A DNA stretch of 64,000 bases from positions 93,081 through 157,080 of the forward strand of contig JBJMQS010000074.1 of assembly GCA_045802605.1 (NCBI GenBank), written 5' to 3'. The notes beneath the pieces are model-generated. The model worked only from the letters and a program-made list of their open reading frames with translations, was not told the origin of the DNA and searched no databases. Numbering within the stretch: position 1 is the first letter of the stretch; each line of letters starts with the position of its first letter. Position numbers and translations under genes: made by a program. The stretch is from JBJMQS01 sp045802605 (GTDB lineage: Bacteria > Planctomycetota > Planctomycetia > Gemmatales > Gemmataceae). Shown one piece after another: positions 42,539 to 51,598 of this stretch.

Positions 42539-44941
42539 CTAATCCTCCACGAATCGCACTTTCAACCGCTCGCTCAACTGCCCAAATAGTTTCCTTGCGG
42601 CGGCCGGGAGTGTGGCCGCTGCCGACTGCGCCATCCCGTAAAATATGTTCTGCGCTTCCCAAAAGTCTGGCTTCAGGCCGAGGGAGTCCATCAATTCCAA
42701 GAGTCGCACGAGTTGGCCAAGCAATGCGACATCGTTCGGCGAATGTTGGAGTCGGTGAAGTATCCTCGTGATCGCCGATTGCGCGGTCAAATTCAGCGCC
42801 GCATTGGCCGGGTCCACGCCCCAAAGCGTGGCGGCTTCCACGTGAGCGTTAAGTTCCTCCGGATCAGGATCAGGGGCTTCCAGCGCGCGGCGTAAATCGA
42901 GTTGCACGACAAAACGAGCCGCGTTTCGAAACGCGGGCAAAAGTGGCGTGTCGAGACCTTGCACCAGCATCATGGTCGGACTGTATTCGTCCACGATTTG
43001 ACGGAACCGTGTTTCGAGAATTTTCTCGGATGGCTCAAGGATTTGTGCAAGGAGCTTACTGCGCTCATCATGGAATACGGCGGCGAGGGAAAAATGGGCG
43101 GCATCGAACTCAGCGTCGAGTTGCCGCAGCACTTCGGGTAAATCCGGTTTGCGAAAGGCAGTTTCGAGTGCATGTGCACGTGCCGCGTCTGTCTCGGGAT
43201 CACCAGCCAGGCGGACGCCGCCGCGCAAGTTCAGATCTCCTAAATGGGCGGCAGCGAACGCAAACTCAGCCGCCTTTCGTGTGATATTGGTCGTGACTCG
43301 GACGCGGCCGTGAATGAGCCGCGCCCCCGGGGCGGGCCCCGTGAAACTTCGCAGGTCGCGGGCCGTTGCCGTGTAGCAGAAGAGCGGCGTCTGTTTTGGA
43401 TCCGCTTCGAAAAGTGCGGCGAGCGCGTAGTGCGCCGCCACCTTGGGCAAATCGACTCGCATGGGGCGAACGAGCTTGTCGTAAATCGCCCGGCCGTCGG
43501 CGTAATGCGGCACGTTGCTCTTCGCGGCGGCGAGGTCGGCGACAAACGTGGTCTCCGCCCCGGCGAGACCGAGATTCTCCGCAAGCTGTGCCGCCCGCCC
43601 GGCATAGGCCATCACCTGCACGGTCTCGATGCCCGACAGCTCATCGAAGAACCAACCGCAACTGGTGTACATCAACATCGAGTGCCGCTGCATCTCGAGC
43701 ATCGTCAATGCGCGAAATGTCTCTTCTTCCGAGAGTGGCCTCCCGGCGTGATGCGTGAGGAACTCATCGACACGTTCACGGCGCCGATCCAGGATCACCG
43801 CGATGTAGTCGTCGCGCACCGCCCAGGGATCATCGAACAATTCGCCGGCTTCGCGCTCATACAACTTCGCCAGGCGATCGCGGAGCCGATCGAGCGCAGT
43901 GCGCAGCGGGCCCCGCCAGACTTGGACCCAGCCCGGCTTATTGCTGATACGGCAGCCGCAGTCGGATTGCCAGCGCCCGACGCCGTGCGAACAACTCCAG
44001 GACGAGTTCTCGACGATCTGCACTTCGAATTCTGGAGGATGTAACTCGAGATACTCGCCGTAAACAGTCAGGCGAGCCTTGCCGCCTTTCTCAATGGAAT
44101 CCAGCGCGAACGCCAGGGCCATGTCGCCATGTGGGAAATGATGGCCGTAGGTTTCGCCATCGGTCGCGACGTGGACAAGCTGATCGACTTCATCCTTGCG
44201 AAATGCCCCGAGCAACCGCGTGGCCAACTGCTCGCCACTGGCCAATAGTTTTTCAAACGCGATCGCCTGTGAGCGCGGGCCGTCGTAAAAGAAAATCGCG
44301 ATCGACTTCCCGGAGGGAAGATTGGCAAGATACGGCCGTGTCGTGTCCACTTTGCCGTTGGTGACGTCGGCCCATTCGCCACCAGCGACCGGGCGGACTT
44401 TCGCCGCTTGGTACGGCGACAGAATCGTGAACTTGATGCCCGTCGCGGCCAATTCTTCGAGCGATGCGGTGTCGGCCGCGGTTTCGGCGAGCCACATGCC
44501 TTCGGGCATTCGGCCAAAGCGGTGCTGGAAATCCGCGAGTCCCCAGGCCACCTGCGTGCGTTTGTCGCGGGCATTGGCCAGCGGCATGATCATGTGATTG
44601 TAAACTTGCGCGATCGCCGGGCCGTGGCCCCCGAAGCGAGCGGCCCCTTCGCGATCCGCCGCGAGGATCAGGGCATATGTTGCGGGGTCATGCTGTTCGA
44701 GCCACGAAAGCAGCGTCGGACCCACATTGAAGCTAATGCGCGCGTAGTTGTTGACGAGCCGGGTAATCCGGCACTTGTCGTCGAGTATGCGGCAGCGCGT
44801 GTTGGGCGCGTAGCACTCCGCGGAGATGCGCTCGTTCCAATCGTGATACGGCTCGGCCGACTCTTGTGCCTCAACCGCTTCGAGCCAAGGGTTCTCGCGC
44901 GGCGGCTGATAAAAGTGGCCGTGAATGCAGAGGAAGTTCAT
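42539..44941 (-). CDS. GH57-family glycoside hydrolase (DUF3536 type)
   Basis: An 800-residue enzyme. ATG 44941 is chosen because the frame then begins MNFLCIHGHFYQPPRENPWL, the conserved start of this group; a TTG 30 bases upstream would be the only longer start. Further GH57 marks are GGHGPAIAQVYNHMIMPLAN, GMWLAETAADTASLEELAA and HVATDGETYGHHFPHGDMAL with the likely catalytic acid. The DUF3536 part follows (about 400-800). The group acts on alpha-glucans, perhaps glycogen-like polymers, in the cytoplasm (no signal peptide). Confidence 0.92.
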   Translation of the reverse strand: MNFLCIHGHFYQPPRENPWLEAVEAQESAEPYHDWNERISAECYAPNTRCRILDDKCRITRLVNNYARISFNVGPTLLSWLEQHDPATYALILAADREGAARFGGHGPAIAQVYNHMIMPLANARDKRTQVAWGLADFQHRFGRMPEGMWLAETAADTASLEELAATGIKFTILSPYQAAKVRPVAGGEWADVTNGKVDTTRPYLANLPSGKSIAIFFYDGPRSQAIAFEKLLASGEQLATRLLGAFRKDEVDQLVHVATDGETYGHHFPHGDMALAFALDSIEKGGKARLTVYGEYLELHPPEFEVQIVENSSWSCSHGVGRWQSDCGCRISNKPGWVQVWRGPLRTALDRLRDRLAKLYEREAGELFDDPWAVRDDYIAVILDRRRERVDEFLTHHAGRPLSEEETFRALTMLEMQRHSMLMYTSCGWFFDELSGIETVQVMAYAGRAAQLAENLGLAGAETTFVADLAAAKSNVPHYADGRAIYDKLVRPMRVDLPKVAAHYALAALFEADPKQTPLFCYTATARDLRSFTGPAPGARLIHGRVRVTTNITRKAAEFAFAAAHLGDLNLRGGVRLAGDPETDAARAHALETAFRKPDLPEVLRQLDAEFDAAHFSLAAVFHDERSKLLAQILEPSEKILETRFRQIVDEYSPTMMLVQGLDTPLLPAFRNAARFVVQLDLRRALEAPDPDPEELNAHVEAATLWGVDPANAALNLTAQSAITRILHRLQHSPNDVALLGQLVRLLELMDSLGLKPDFWEAQNIFYGMAQSAAATLPAAARKLFGQLSERLKVRFVED

Positions 44942-44954
44942 CAGAGACAGTTTA

Positions 44955-45476
44955 TCAATCGAATGCTTCAAATTGCGCGGGGCGGAATGCGGCTATGACG
45001 TTGCGCCGAAACATGAAGATTAGCAACAAGATTGGATAGATGTAGCCAAAGCAGCCGCCCACACCCGCTCCGATTGCTCCCCCCATCATTCCCGCGGCTT
45101 CGGGGCCTCTGGCTTGATTCGCCTGTTCGATCAGCGGCCGGATGAGGAACACAAAATTCATTACCAGTCCTACGGTACAGTTAACTAGTGCGAAAATTGC
45201 ATAGACGATCGAGAGCGTGCGTCCCCAGGGTTTCATCATCAACAACCCGATGCCGGCCGCTAGTAACGCTGCCGCGGCAATCCCACCTACGGGGATCATG
45301 ACCCTGATGTAATTCGCATAAGCGGGATTGTTCTCGATGATCCTCATCATGGGGTCATTGGGATTGGCCCGGTTCAAAGTGAAGAAGACCAACGACATCA
45401 ACAGGCCGACGACTCCCAAGCCGGCGAAAACGATGTTGAGGATGCCGAAAACCGTCACGGACGTGGGGCGTTGCAT
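44955..45476 (-). CDS. Hypothetical four-helix membrane protein
   Basis: A 173-residue protein; AAAGGATCG precedes the ATG. Four hydrophobic helices (VFGILNIVFAGLGVVGLLMS, IPVGGIAAAALLAAGIGLLM, LSIVYAIFALVNCTVGLVMN, CFGYIYPILLLIFMF). The MKPWGRTLSIVYA pattern is found in many small bacterial membrane proteins of unknown role. It lies between the toxin-antitoxin pair and the GH57 gene. Confidence 0.7.
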   Translation of the reverse strand: MQRPTSVTVFGILNIVFAGLGVVGLLMSLVFFTLNRANPNDPMMRIIENNPAYANYIRVMIPVGGIAAAALLAAGIGLLMMKPWGRTLSIVYAIFALVNCTVGLVMNFVFLIRPLIEQANQARGPEAAGMMGGAIGAGVGGCFGYIYPILLLIFMFRRNVIAAFRPAQFEAFD

Positions 45477-45510
45477 AAGGCGATCCTTTCATGGCTAGGC
45501 ATTTGAGAGT

Positions 45511-45813
45511 TCAGGGTATCCGCCTTTGCCATTCTGCGGAGTCCCGTGCGGTGTGGAATACGCAATAAACAAAAATCATGTCATCGCTGACAGGTTCGTA
45601 AAAAATTGCGTAAGGGAATCGACGGAGAATCAATCGTCGAGCTTCATGGAAGACCTTGGCGTACATCAAGGGCATGCGTCGGATCGATTCCAAGGCTGCC
45701 TCTACGCAATCGTAAAAATCTTCGCCAAGTCCAATTCGACGACGTTCGTACCAATCATACGCCTCGTCGAGATCCGTTTGTGCTTCAGCAGTGAGTAAGA
45801 GATTAGCGGCCAT
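45511..45813 (-). CDS. ParE/RelE-family toxin
   Basis: A 100-residue protein from ATG 45813, which lies inside the end of the antitoxin gene (overlap 11 bases). LTAEAQTDLDEAYDWYERRR at the N-terminus and ARRLILRRFPYAIFYEPVSD near the end are RelE/ParE marks. It would act on the ribosome or on gyrase and is neutralised by the upstream gene product. Confidence 0.9.
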   Translation of the reverse strand: MAANLLLTAEAQTDLDEAYDWYERRRIGLGEDFYDCVEAALESIRRMPLMYAKVFHEARRLILRRFPYAIFYEPVSDDMIFVYCVFHTARDSAEWQRRIP

Positions 45814-46024
45814 GGCGGGCGCGGGTCCGCTTCTTGATTTCATCCCAGGTCAGGCCGGTCGCGGGGTTGCGCAGCAAGTTTTCCTTGCGACGCTGCATCT
45901 CTTCAATTTGCCAAGGATGAATAGGCACGTTCTGTGGGTCGGCTGCGAGATCGTCCCACAAGTCCTGAACAAGTTGCAGTTTTTCGGCGGGACTCAATTC
46001 GAAAACAGAAGGAACAGGTGACAC
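45803..46024 (-). CDS. Addiction-module antitoxin (TIGR02574/PF09720 type)
   Basis: A 73-residue protein starting at GTG 46024 with GGGAGGG upstream. LSPAEKLQLVQDLWDDLA and the WxxIxKRTRARHGR end match the putative addiction-module component family that pairs with ParE2-like toxins. Order antitoxin then toxin, overlapping, is standard. It probably represses its own promoter, which would lie at about 46025-46060, inside the end of the adaptor gene. Confidence 0.9.
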   Translation of the reverse strand: MSPVPSVFELSPAEKLQLVQDLWDDLAADPQNVPIHPWQIEEMQRRKENLLRNPATGLTWDEIKKRTRARHGR

Positions 46025-46035
46025 GCTGCCCTCCC

Positions 46036-47142
46036 TTACGACGTCCGGCTCACCGCCACGGCGTTGGCCCCGCCGATTGAGGCCCGCATTTTCTGCCCCA
46101 AACGGGGCATGACCGCGGCGCTGTCGATGGAAACGAGCACTTCCAGCGTCCGGTTTTCGTTATTGGTGGTGAGCACTTCGGAGCCATTGATCGAGGGTCG
46201 GCGAGGGAGAAAAGCGTCCGCAATGCGGACGACTTTGCCGGTCCAGGTGGGCCCGACATTTGATTCATCTTGGATTGTCGCCGTGGCGCCCATGGTGATG
46301 CGGCCCACAAACTCCTGATCAACTTCGAGGCGAATGACTCGTGCGCCGTTGGGAGCGAAAGTCAGTGCGGCCGTGTGCGACTGCGGGCCGAACTGCGTCC
46401 CGATGGACGCTTGCACCTGCAAAATGGTGCCGTCTTGCGGGGCCGTCAACGTGCAGCGATCCAACGCTTCTTTGGCCTGATCCGCTTGCTTCTTGCGGAC
46501 CTCGACGCCTTTCTGGGCTTCGTTAACCTTTTCGTCGGGCTGGCTCTTCTCGACCTCTCGCAACTTGGCTTCTTCGGCCGCGACCGCTTCTCTCAGCCCT
46601 TGGATTTTGAGCTTTGTCGATTGATAGTCTTCTTCGCTGTATTGGGGGATGTTGGCTTTGCGCAGCCGTTCCATGCGCTCAAATTCTTTTTCCTGAGAAG
46701 CCAACAGGGAACGTCGAGCTTCCAGTGCATGCTGCTGCTGCGAAACAGTTTCCGGGAATCGCGCCAACGCTTGCTTCGCCTGCGCCAAGAGTGTCTCGGC
46801 TTGCGCGACGGCGCTTTCCGCTTCAGCGAATTTCAGTCGGAAAGGAGTCTCTTGCACCTTCAGAAGCGGCTCGCCCTTCTTGACTGGCTGGCCTTCGAAG
46901 CAGAAAAGATCGGTGACCGCGCCGGGCTGATGCGGGAAGAGCGGCACTAAACCGGATTCGACATCCACGCGGCCCAGGCAAACTACGCCGGTGCCAATTT
47001 CAGTGCGCCGCTTGGAATCTTGGTCCTGTGGGCCGGCTTCGACGTTGCGACCTTGGAAGATCTGGGCAGCGCCGACAAGGCTGACAATCAGGATCAATAT
47101 CCCAAGTAGCCAGGGGAGTCGGACGATACGTTGCGAGAACAT
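46036..47142 (-). CDS. HlyD/DevB-type periplasmic adaptor of an ABC exporter
   Basis: A 368-residue membrane fusion protein. ATG 47142 has GGAGGGG upstream. One N-terminal anchor helix (LPWLLGILILIVSLVGAAQI), a lipoyl half-motif (GAVTDLFCFEGQPVKKGEPL), a long alpha-helical hairpin (about 80-215, rich in Gln/Glu/Lys heptads), and the second half CTLTAPQDGTILQVQASIG. It would link the ATPase/permease pair encoded just upstream to the outer membrane. The gap to the ATPase gene is 103 bases, so it might have its own promoter. Confidence 0.9.
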   Translation of the reverse strand: MFSQRIVRLPWLLGILILIVSLVGAAQIFQGRNVEAGPQDQDSKRRTEIGTGVVCLGRVDVESGLVPLFPHQPGAVTDLFCFEGQPVKKGEPLLKVQETPFRLKFAEAESAVAQAETLLAQAKQALARFPETVSQQQHALEARRSLLASQEKEFERMERLRKANIPQYSEEDYQSTKLKIQGLREAVAAEEAKLREVEKSQPDEKVNEAQKGVEVRKKQADQAKEALDRCTLTAPQDGTILQVQASIGTQFGPQSHTAALTFAPNGARVIRLEVDQEFVGRITMGATATIQDESNVGPTWTGKVVRIADAFLPRRPSINGSEVLTTNNENRTLEVLVSIDSAAVMPRLGQKMRASIGGANAVAVSRTS

Positions 47143-47244
47143 GGCTGCCCCTCCGAGCCGATATTGCGGCACGGGTACAATTGGCTGTTTATTTTACTAA
47201 CTCCGAGGGTTTTCTGACTCCCGGAGGTAAAATTCCGCCAGTAT

Positions 47245-48003
47245 TTAGTGTACGCCAGTACCCTGGGTGTGGCCCATTCCGGCCAAAACCGGGTCGGCAT
47301 CGGTCATTCGGCCATCTTCCAAATGGAAGACCGTATCCACGAAAGGCACGATTCGCGAGTCGTGCGACACCACCAGGAGGGTCGCACCGCGCTCGTGGGC
47401 CGCGGCACGCAGAAGCTCCACCACTTGTTCACCATGCGCCCAATCCAGGGCACTCGTCGGCTCGTCGGCGAAACAAAGCATCGGACCTTTGACTAAGGCC
47501 CGGCCGATCGCCACTCGCTGTTTTTCGCCGCCGGAAAGCTGTGCGGGCAATAGGTGGGTCTTGTTGCCCAGCCCGAGGATGCCGAGCATTTCCTCGGATT
47601 GTTTGCGGGCCTCGCGGGCCGGCACGCCATTCCCCCAGCGGAGCACGATCTCCAATTGCTGGCGGGCATTCAAGGCAGGGAACAGGTTGTATCCCTGGAA
47701 AATATACCCGCAATATTTCAGTCGGTACTGTTCCCGTTCGCGATCGGTCAAATTCCAGAGGTCGATCATCCGGCTTCCATCGCGCCCCTCGCACCGTCCG
47801 GCGGTAGGACGCAACAAACCGGAAATCATGGCCAAGAGCGTACTCTTGCCCGAACCACTGGGACCCATCAAAAGCGCAAACTGGCCGCGGTTTAACTCCA
47901 TGGAGACATGGCTGACCGCCGTCGCGATGGACTCGCCATCGCCGAAGGTCCGCACCAGATCTTGCGCTCTGAGGGTGACTTCTTCCGTCATAGGCTCCGT
48001 CAT
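47245..48003 (-). CDS. DevA/MacB-type ABC exporter ATPase
   Basis: A 252-residue ATPase. Walker A GPSGSGKST, Q-loop YIFQGYNLFPALNA, signature LSGGEKQRV, Walker B LCFADEPTSALDW and SHDSR. The YIFQGYNL motif and spacing are those of LolD/MacB/DevA mechanotransmission pumps. It lies 43 bases after the permease gene, on the same strand. Confidence 0.92.
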   Translation of the reverse strand: MTEPMTEEVTLRAQDLVRTFGDGESIATAVSHVSMELNRGQFALLMGPSGSGKSTLLAMISGLLRPTAGRCEGRDGSRMIDLWNLTDREREQYRLKYCGYIFQGYNLFPALNARQQLEIVLRWGNGVPAREARKQSEEMLGILGLGNKTHLLPAQLSGGEKQRVAIGRALVKGPMLCFADEPTSALDWAHGEQVVELLRAAAHERGATLLVVSHDSRIVPFVDTVFHLEDGRMTDADPVLAGMGHTQGTGVH

Positions 48004-48046
48004 TCGTAGGGTGGGCCCGGCTTTGCGTGCCCACCGTCTTGTTCCG

Positions 48047-49204
48047 TTACCGAAGTAAGCTTGCCGGTTCTACGTGTCGCAACGATCGTAACGCGAACAG
48101 TCCGGCAAAAACCGCCATCGCCAAGGTCACGCACGCCACGGCGCCCAGTAGCCACTGCGGCAACAGCACCTTCGCGCCGACGATGCTCGCCAGTCGCGCC
48201 ATACCGTAAATCGTCGGTATCGAGATGACTACCCCAGCTAGACCGACCCAGAATGATTGAGACAGTACCGCCGAGACCATCCGCCAGCGCGGAATCCCGA
48301 GTGCCCGCAAGATCGCTAATTCTCGCAATGAGGCCACCGTCGCGGCGTAAAGCGTTTGGCTCGTTACCACTGCGCCGACCAGCAGGCCCAAAAGGGCCGT
48401 GTACCCGATCGCCACGCCGGCTTTCGTCTTGAACAACCAGTGCATCTGGCTGCGCCAAGAAAACTCTGAAGCAGTGAAAACGGACATGTCACGCTTGGCC
48501 ACGTTCGTGTCGTATTTCGCCCGCATGCGTGACACCACATCGGGCGCATTTTTCACGTTGAAGCAGCGCGCTAGCAAATAAATCGACTGACTGGAGTTCA
48601 AGTTGTTGCGAAGGATCGAGCGAGCGGTGTTGATCGAGCAGAAGATATAAGGCCCGGCCAAGCTACGGTAGCCGTTGACTAGACCGACGACGCGAACTCG
48701 CCGGCCATTGACCTCGGCGGTCTCGCCGACGCCGGCCTTCATGCCGAGCCGCTCCAACTCACCGCGATCAACCACGACTGAATCGGGCTCCGTCAACAAT
48801 TCACGCAACTGCGGCGCATCGCTCAAAGCTCGCACCGCGCCGCATGCTGTGTCTTCGAGCTGGCTTCCCAGCACGATGCAAAGCTCGGTGCCGCCGGCCG
48901 GGTTCTTCCAACGGCCGAAGCTTTCGATGAACGGCTCGATCGTGGAAGGATCAACTTCCGGGTTCTCAGCGAGCCGACTCACAAATGACATCGGGATCGG
49001 TTGCCCGAGGTCCACGCTCAGCACGTCTTGCGAGCCAATCCAGATATGGGCCTTGGTGTAATCCACCGGGATGGAGGTTACCGAGAGCAGACCTAACAAC
49101 AGCCCGCATTGCAGCGCGATCAACAGCGCGCTAAACGCCACGGCCAGCACTCCGGGAAGGAAGCGCTGGCGTTCGTGCCAGAGAGTAACGAGGGCGTAGC
49201 TCAT
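48047..49204 (-). CDS. DevC-type ABC exporter permease (FtsX family)
   Basis: A 385-residue permease: one N-terminal helix (LPGVLAVAFSALLIALQCGL), a large periplasmic domain with DYTKAHIWIGSQDVLSVDLG, and three C-terminal helices (GYTALLGLLVGAVVTSQTLY; VLSQSFWVGLAGVVISIPTI; LLGAVACVTLAMAVFAGLFA). SLRELAILRALGIPRWRM is the FtsX-family coupling loop. DevC of cyanobacteria exports glycolipids; the substrate here is unknown. Start and asnB stop overlap as ATGA. Confidence 0.92.
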   Translation of the reverse strand: MSYALVTLWHERQRFLPGVLAVAFSALLIALQCGLLLGLLSVTSIPVDYTKAHIWIGSQDVLSVDLGQPIPMSFVSRLAENPEVDPSTIEPFIESFGRWKNPAGGTELCIVLGSQLEDTACGAVRALSDAPQLRELLTEPDSVVVDRGELERLGMKAGVGETAEVNGRRVRVVGLVNGYRSLAGPYIFCSINTARSILRNNLNSSQSIYLLARCFNVKNAPDVVSRMRAKYDTNVAKRDMSVFTASEFSWRSQMHWLFKTKAGVAIGYTALLGLLVGAVVTSQTLYAATVASLRELAILRALGIPRWRMVSAVLSQSFWVGLAGVVISIPTIYGMARLASIVGAKVLLPQWLLGAVACVTLAMAVFAGLFALRSLRHVEPASLLR

Positions 49205-51252
49205 GTGTGTGCGGCCGGGAGGCGGGAATCGGGGGTCGGGTGTCGGGACGCATGCCCCGTTCCCTTTTTTCCGACTCCTGACTCTCGACTCCCAACTCCC
49301 GATGGAACATTGGCAATCGAACTATCGATGAAGATCTGGTGCCAGAGCTGCGTCGATGTCACAGCCACCAGGCCCATCTCGATCGCGGTGCGCAGCGGCC
49401 CAGGCTTCAGGGCGCTCAACCGATCGCGCCAGTGTTTCACCGATGCCGGATCAAAGTAGCCCGTCTTCTTCAGCGATTCTTCCGACAGCAGCTGATCGAC
49501 AAACCCCGGCGCGTGATCCAGATGAAAGCAATCCATCGGTGCGCGGAACATCACTTTTTTGCGACCAGCAATCGACTCGGGCAGCCACTTCTTGGCGACC
49601 TGCCGGAGGATGTATTTATCCTTGAACCCGCGCAATCTCCAGCGGGGGTGCAAACTGTTCGAATAAGCGATCAGGTCTTCATCGAGGAATGGGTAGCGCG
49701 TTTCGACCGATGAGTGCATCGCCACGCGGTCGCCCTTGGATTGCAACAGCATGCCGGGCAGCATCACGCGGATGCCGAGCGCGAGTCCTCGATTCAGCGG
49801 GTGCCACTTGGCCATGCGCCGAAGATCGAGTTGCAGATCTTCGTAAGCGACATGATCGCCGACGGCAGCTTGCATCTCCTCGCTGAAGAAGAACAACCGC
49901 GCGGTGCTCATCATGCCGTAGGGTTCGAGCCATGGCCCGTAGCCGCCGGAGGCCGCGGCATTGCGCTTGACTGTTTTCCACGGCCAAAGAGGAATGCCGT
50001 GCAGACGCGCGAAGATGCGCTTGGCCATCATCGCCACGGGCAACTGCGGAATGATGTTCAACACCGAGAACAGACGATCGGTCTTGAACCACGGATAGCC
50101 GGCGAGGAATTCGTCGGAGCCTTCGCCCGTCAGCGCGACTTTGTAGCCATCGGAATGAACGGTGCGAGCCAGCGCCAACATCGCGGCACAGGCAGTATCG
50201 ATGACCGGCATTTCGGCAGTGGCGATGAGTTCGGGATAACCTTCGTTGACATCCACGCCGGCGAACGGCACGACGTTTTGCGAACAGCCGACGTGCCGAG
50301 CGACAATGGCCGCTTCGTTCTCTTCGTTGAGGCCCTTGGATTGCACGCCGATGGTGTACGTCGGCAGCGCGCGGCCCAAGGCTTTGACCGCCATTGCGAC
50401 GACCTGGCTCGAATCGACGCCGCCGGATAGATAGGAGACCACCGGCACATCAGCCCGCAAGCGCCGTTGCACCGCCTTCATCAGCAAATCTTCGTACCGG
50501 CCAATAATCTTGTCATCCGGGCCATCCACCTCGTGGCCGCGATCCGGGAAGTCGAAATTCCAATAAGCCTTGTGCTGGATGCGCTCGCTGCGCGCGTCTT
50601 CGCCGAGGCGGAAATGGACGAACTGGCCCGGCGGAAGCGAATTGATGCCCGCGAAGCAAGTCCGCGGCCCCGGCACGGCGAAGTGAGTGAACACGCCGTT
50701 GAGCCCCAGCGGATCCGGCTTGGCATCGATCATGCCCGAGGCGAGCAGCCCTTTGATCTCGGATGCGAACAACAACCACTCGCCGCCGGCATCGCGCTTG
50801 AACGCGTAGAAGAGCGGCAGGATGCCGATGCGATCACGGGCCAGCACCACTTCGCGGGTTCGACTGTCGTAGAGTGCGAAGGCGAATTGGCCGCGGATAT
50901 GTTCGAAGAACTGCGGGCCGTATTGTTCCCACAGGTGGGGCAATATCTCAGTGTCAGTCGAGGTGCGAAAACGATGGCCTTGCGCTTTGAGGTCTTCGCG
51001 CTTCTCGATGTAGTCGAATAGTTCGCCGTTGAAGACGACCTCGACGGTGCGGTCTTCATTGCCGATCGGTTGCTTGCCATCGGCGAGGCCAATGATGCTC
51101 AATCGACGATGGGAGAAACCAACGCCATCGGTTTCGTAAAAGCCGTCGTCATCCGGGCCGCGGTGCAACAGCGCGCGAGCCATCGACGACAGCACCCCCG
51201 CTGGCGCCCGGCGTCGGCCGGCCAGATCGATGACTCCCGCGATTCCGCACAC
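49201..51252 (-). CDS. asnB: Glutamine-hydrolysing asparagine synthase
   Basis: A 683-residue enzyme. GTG 51252 is chosen because it places the catalytic nucleophile at Cys2 (V/M-CGIAGVIDLAG). The glutaminase domain has RALLHRGPDDDG and RLSIIGLADGKQPIGN; the synthase domain has the pyrophosphate loop SYLSGGVDSSQ (about residue 270) and GEGSDEFLAGYP. It makes amides, from aspartate or as part of a specialised pathway. The last 35 residues (GVGSRESGVGKKGTG and after) come from a simple-sequence DNA insertion and are not conserved. Coupled by ATGA to the DevC gene. Confidence 0.93.
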   Translation of the reverse strand: MCGIAGVIDLAGRRRAPAGVLSSMARALLHRGPDDDGFYETDGVGFSHRRLSIIGLADGKQPIGNEDRTVEVVFNGELFDYIEKREDLKAQGHRFRTSTDTEILPHLWEQYGPQFFEHIRGQFAFALYDSRTREVVLARDRIGILPLFYAFKRDAGGEWLLFASEIKGLLASGMIDAKPDPLGLNGVFTHFAVPGPRTCFAGINSLPPGQFVHFRLGEDARSERIQHKAYWNFDFPDRGHEVDGPDDKIIGRYEDLLMKAVQRRLRADVPVVSYLSGGVDSSQVVAMAVKALGRALPTYTIGVQSKGLNEENEAAIVARHVGCSQNVVPFAGVDVNEGYPELIATAEMPVIDTACAAMLALARTVHSDGYKVALTGEGSDEFLAGYPWFKTDRLFSVLNIIPQLPVAMMAKRIFARLHGIPLWPWKTVKRNAAASGGYGPWLEPYGMMSTARLFFFSEEMQAAVGDHVAYEDLQLDLRRMAKWHPLNRGLALGIRVMLPGMLLQSKGDRVAMHSSVETRYPFLDEDLIAYSNSLHPRWRLRGFKDKYILRQVAKKWLPESIAGRKKVMFRAPMDCFHLDHAPGFVDQLLSEESLKKTGYFDPASVKHWRDRLSALKPGPLRTAIEMGLVAVTSTQLWHQIFIDSSIANVPSGVGSRESGVGKKGTGHASRHPTPDSRLPAAHT

Positions 51253-51598
51253 CGAATCACGCCTCCTGCAGGGCGATTCCTTCATTATAAGATATAGGCT
51301 CGGCCGGTTCGTGGGTGGGTGGGGCCTGCGCTTCGCAGGCCAGAATGGGCCGATTCGGGTCCGGCTCGGGCGATGCGAGGGAGTCGGAAACCGCACTGTC
51401 ATGGGGATCGCAATCAGGTAGGAATGCGGGCGAAGGTTGCCATTGCAAACCTACCCGACACTTCCGGCTTCCCCGATGATTCGATTTCCGGAAGCCGAGT
51501 TTCCGCGCTTTCGCTTCTGCTATCAGTCGTACCGATCCATCGATCCGATTATTCAGCGATGTTTCACCAGCTACGCCAATTGGATTAGTCCCACTCTT

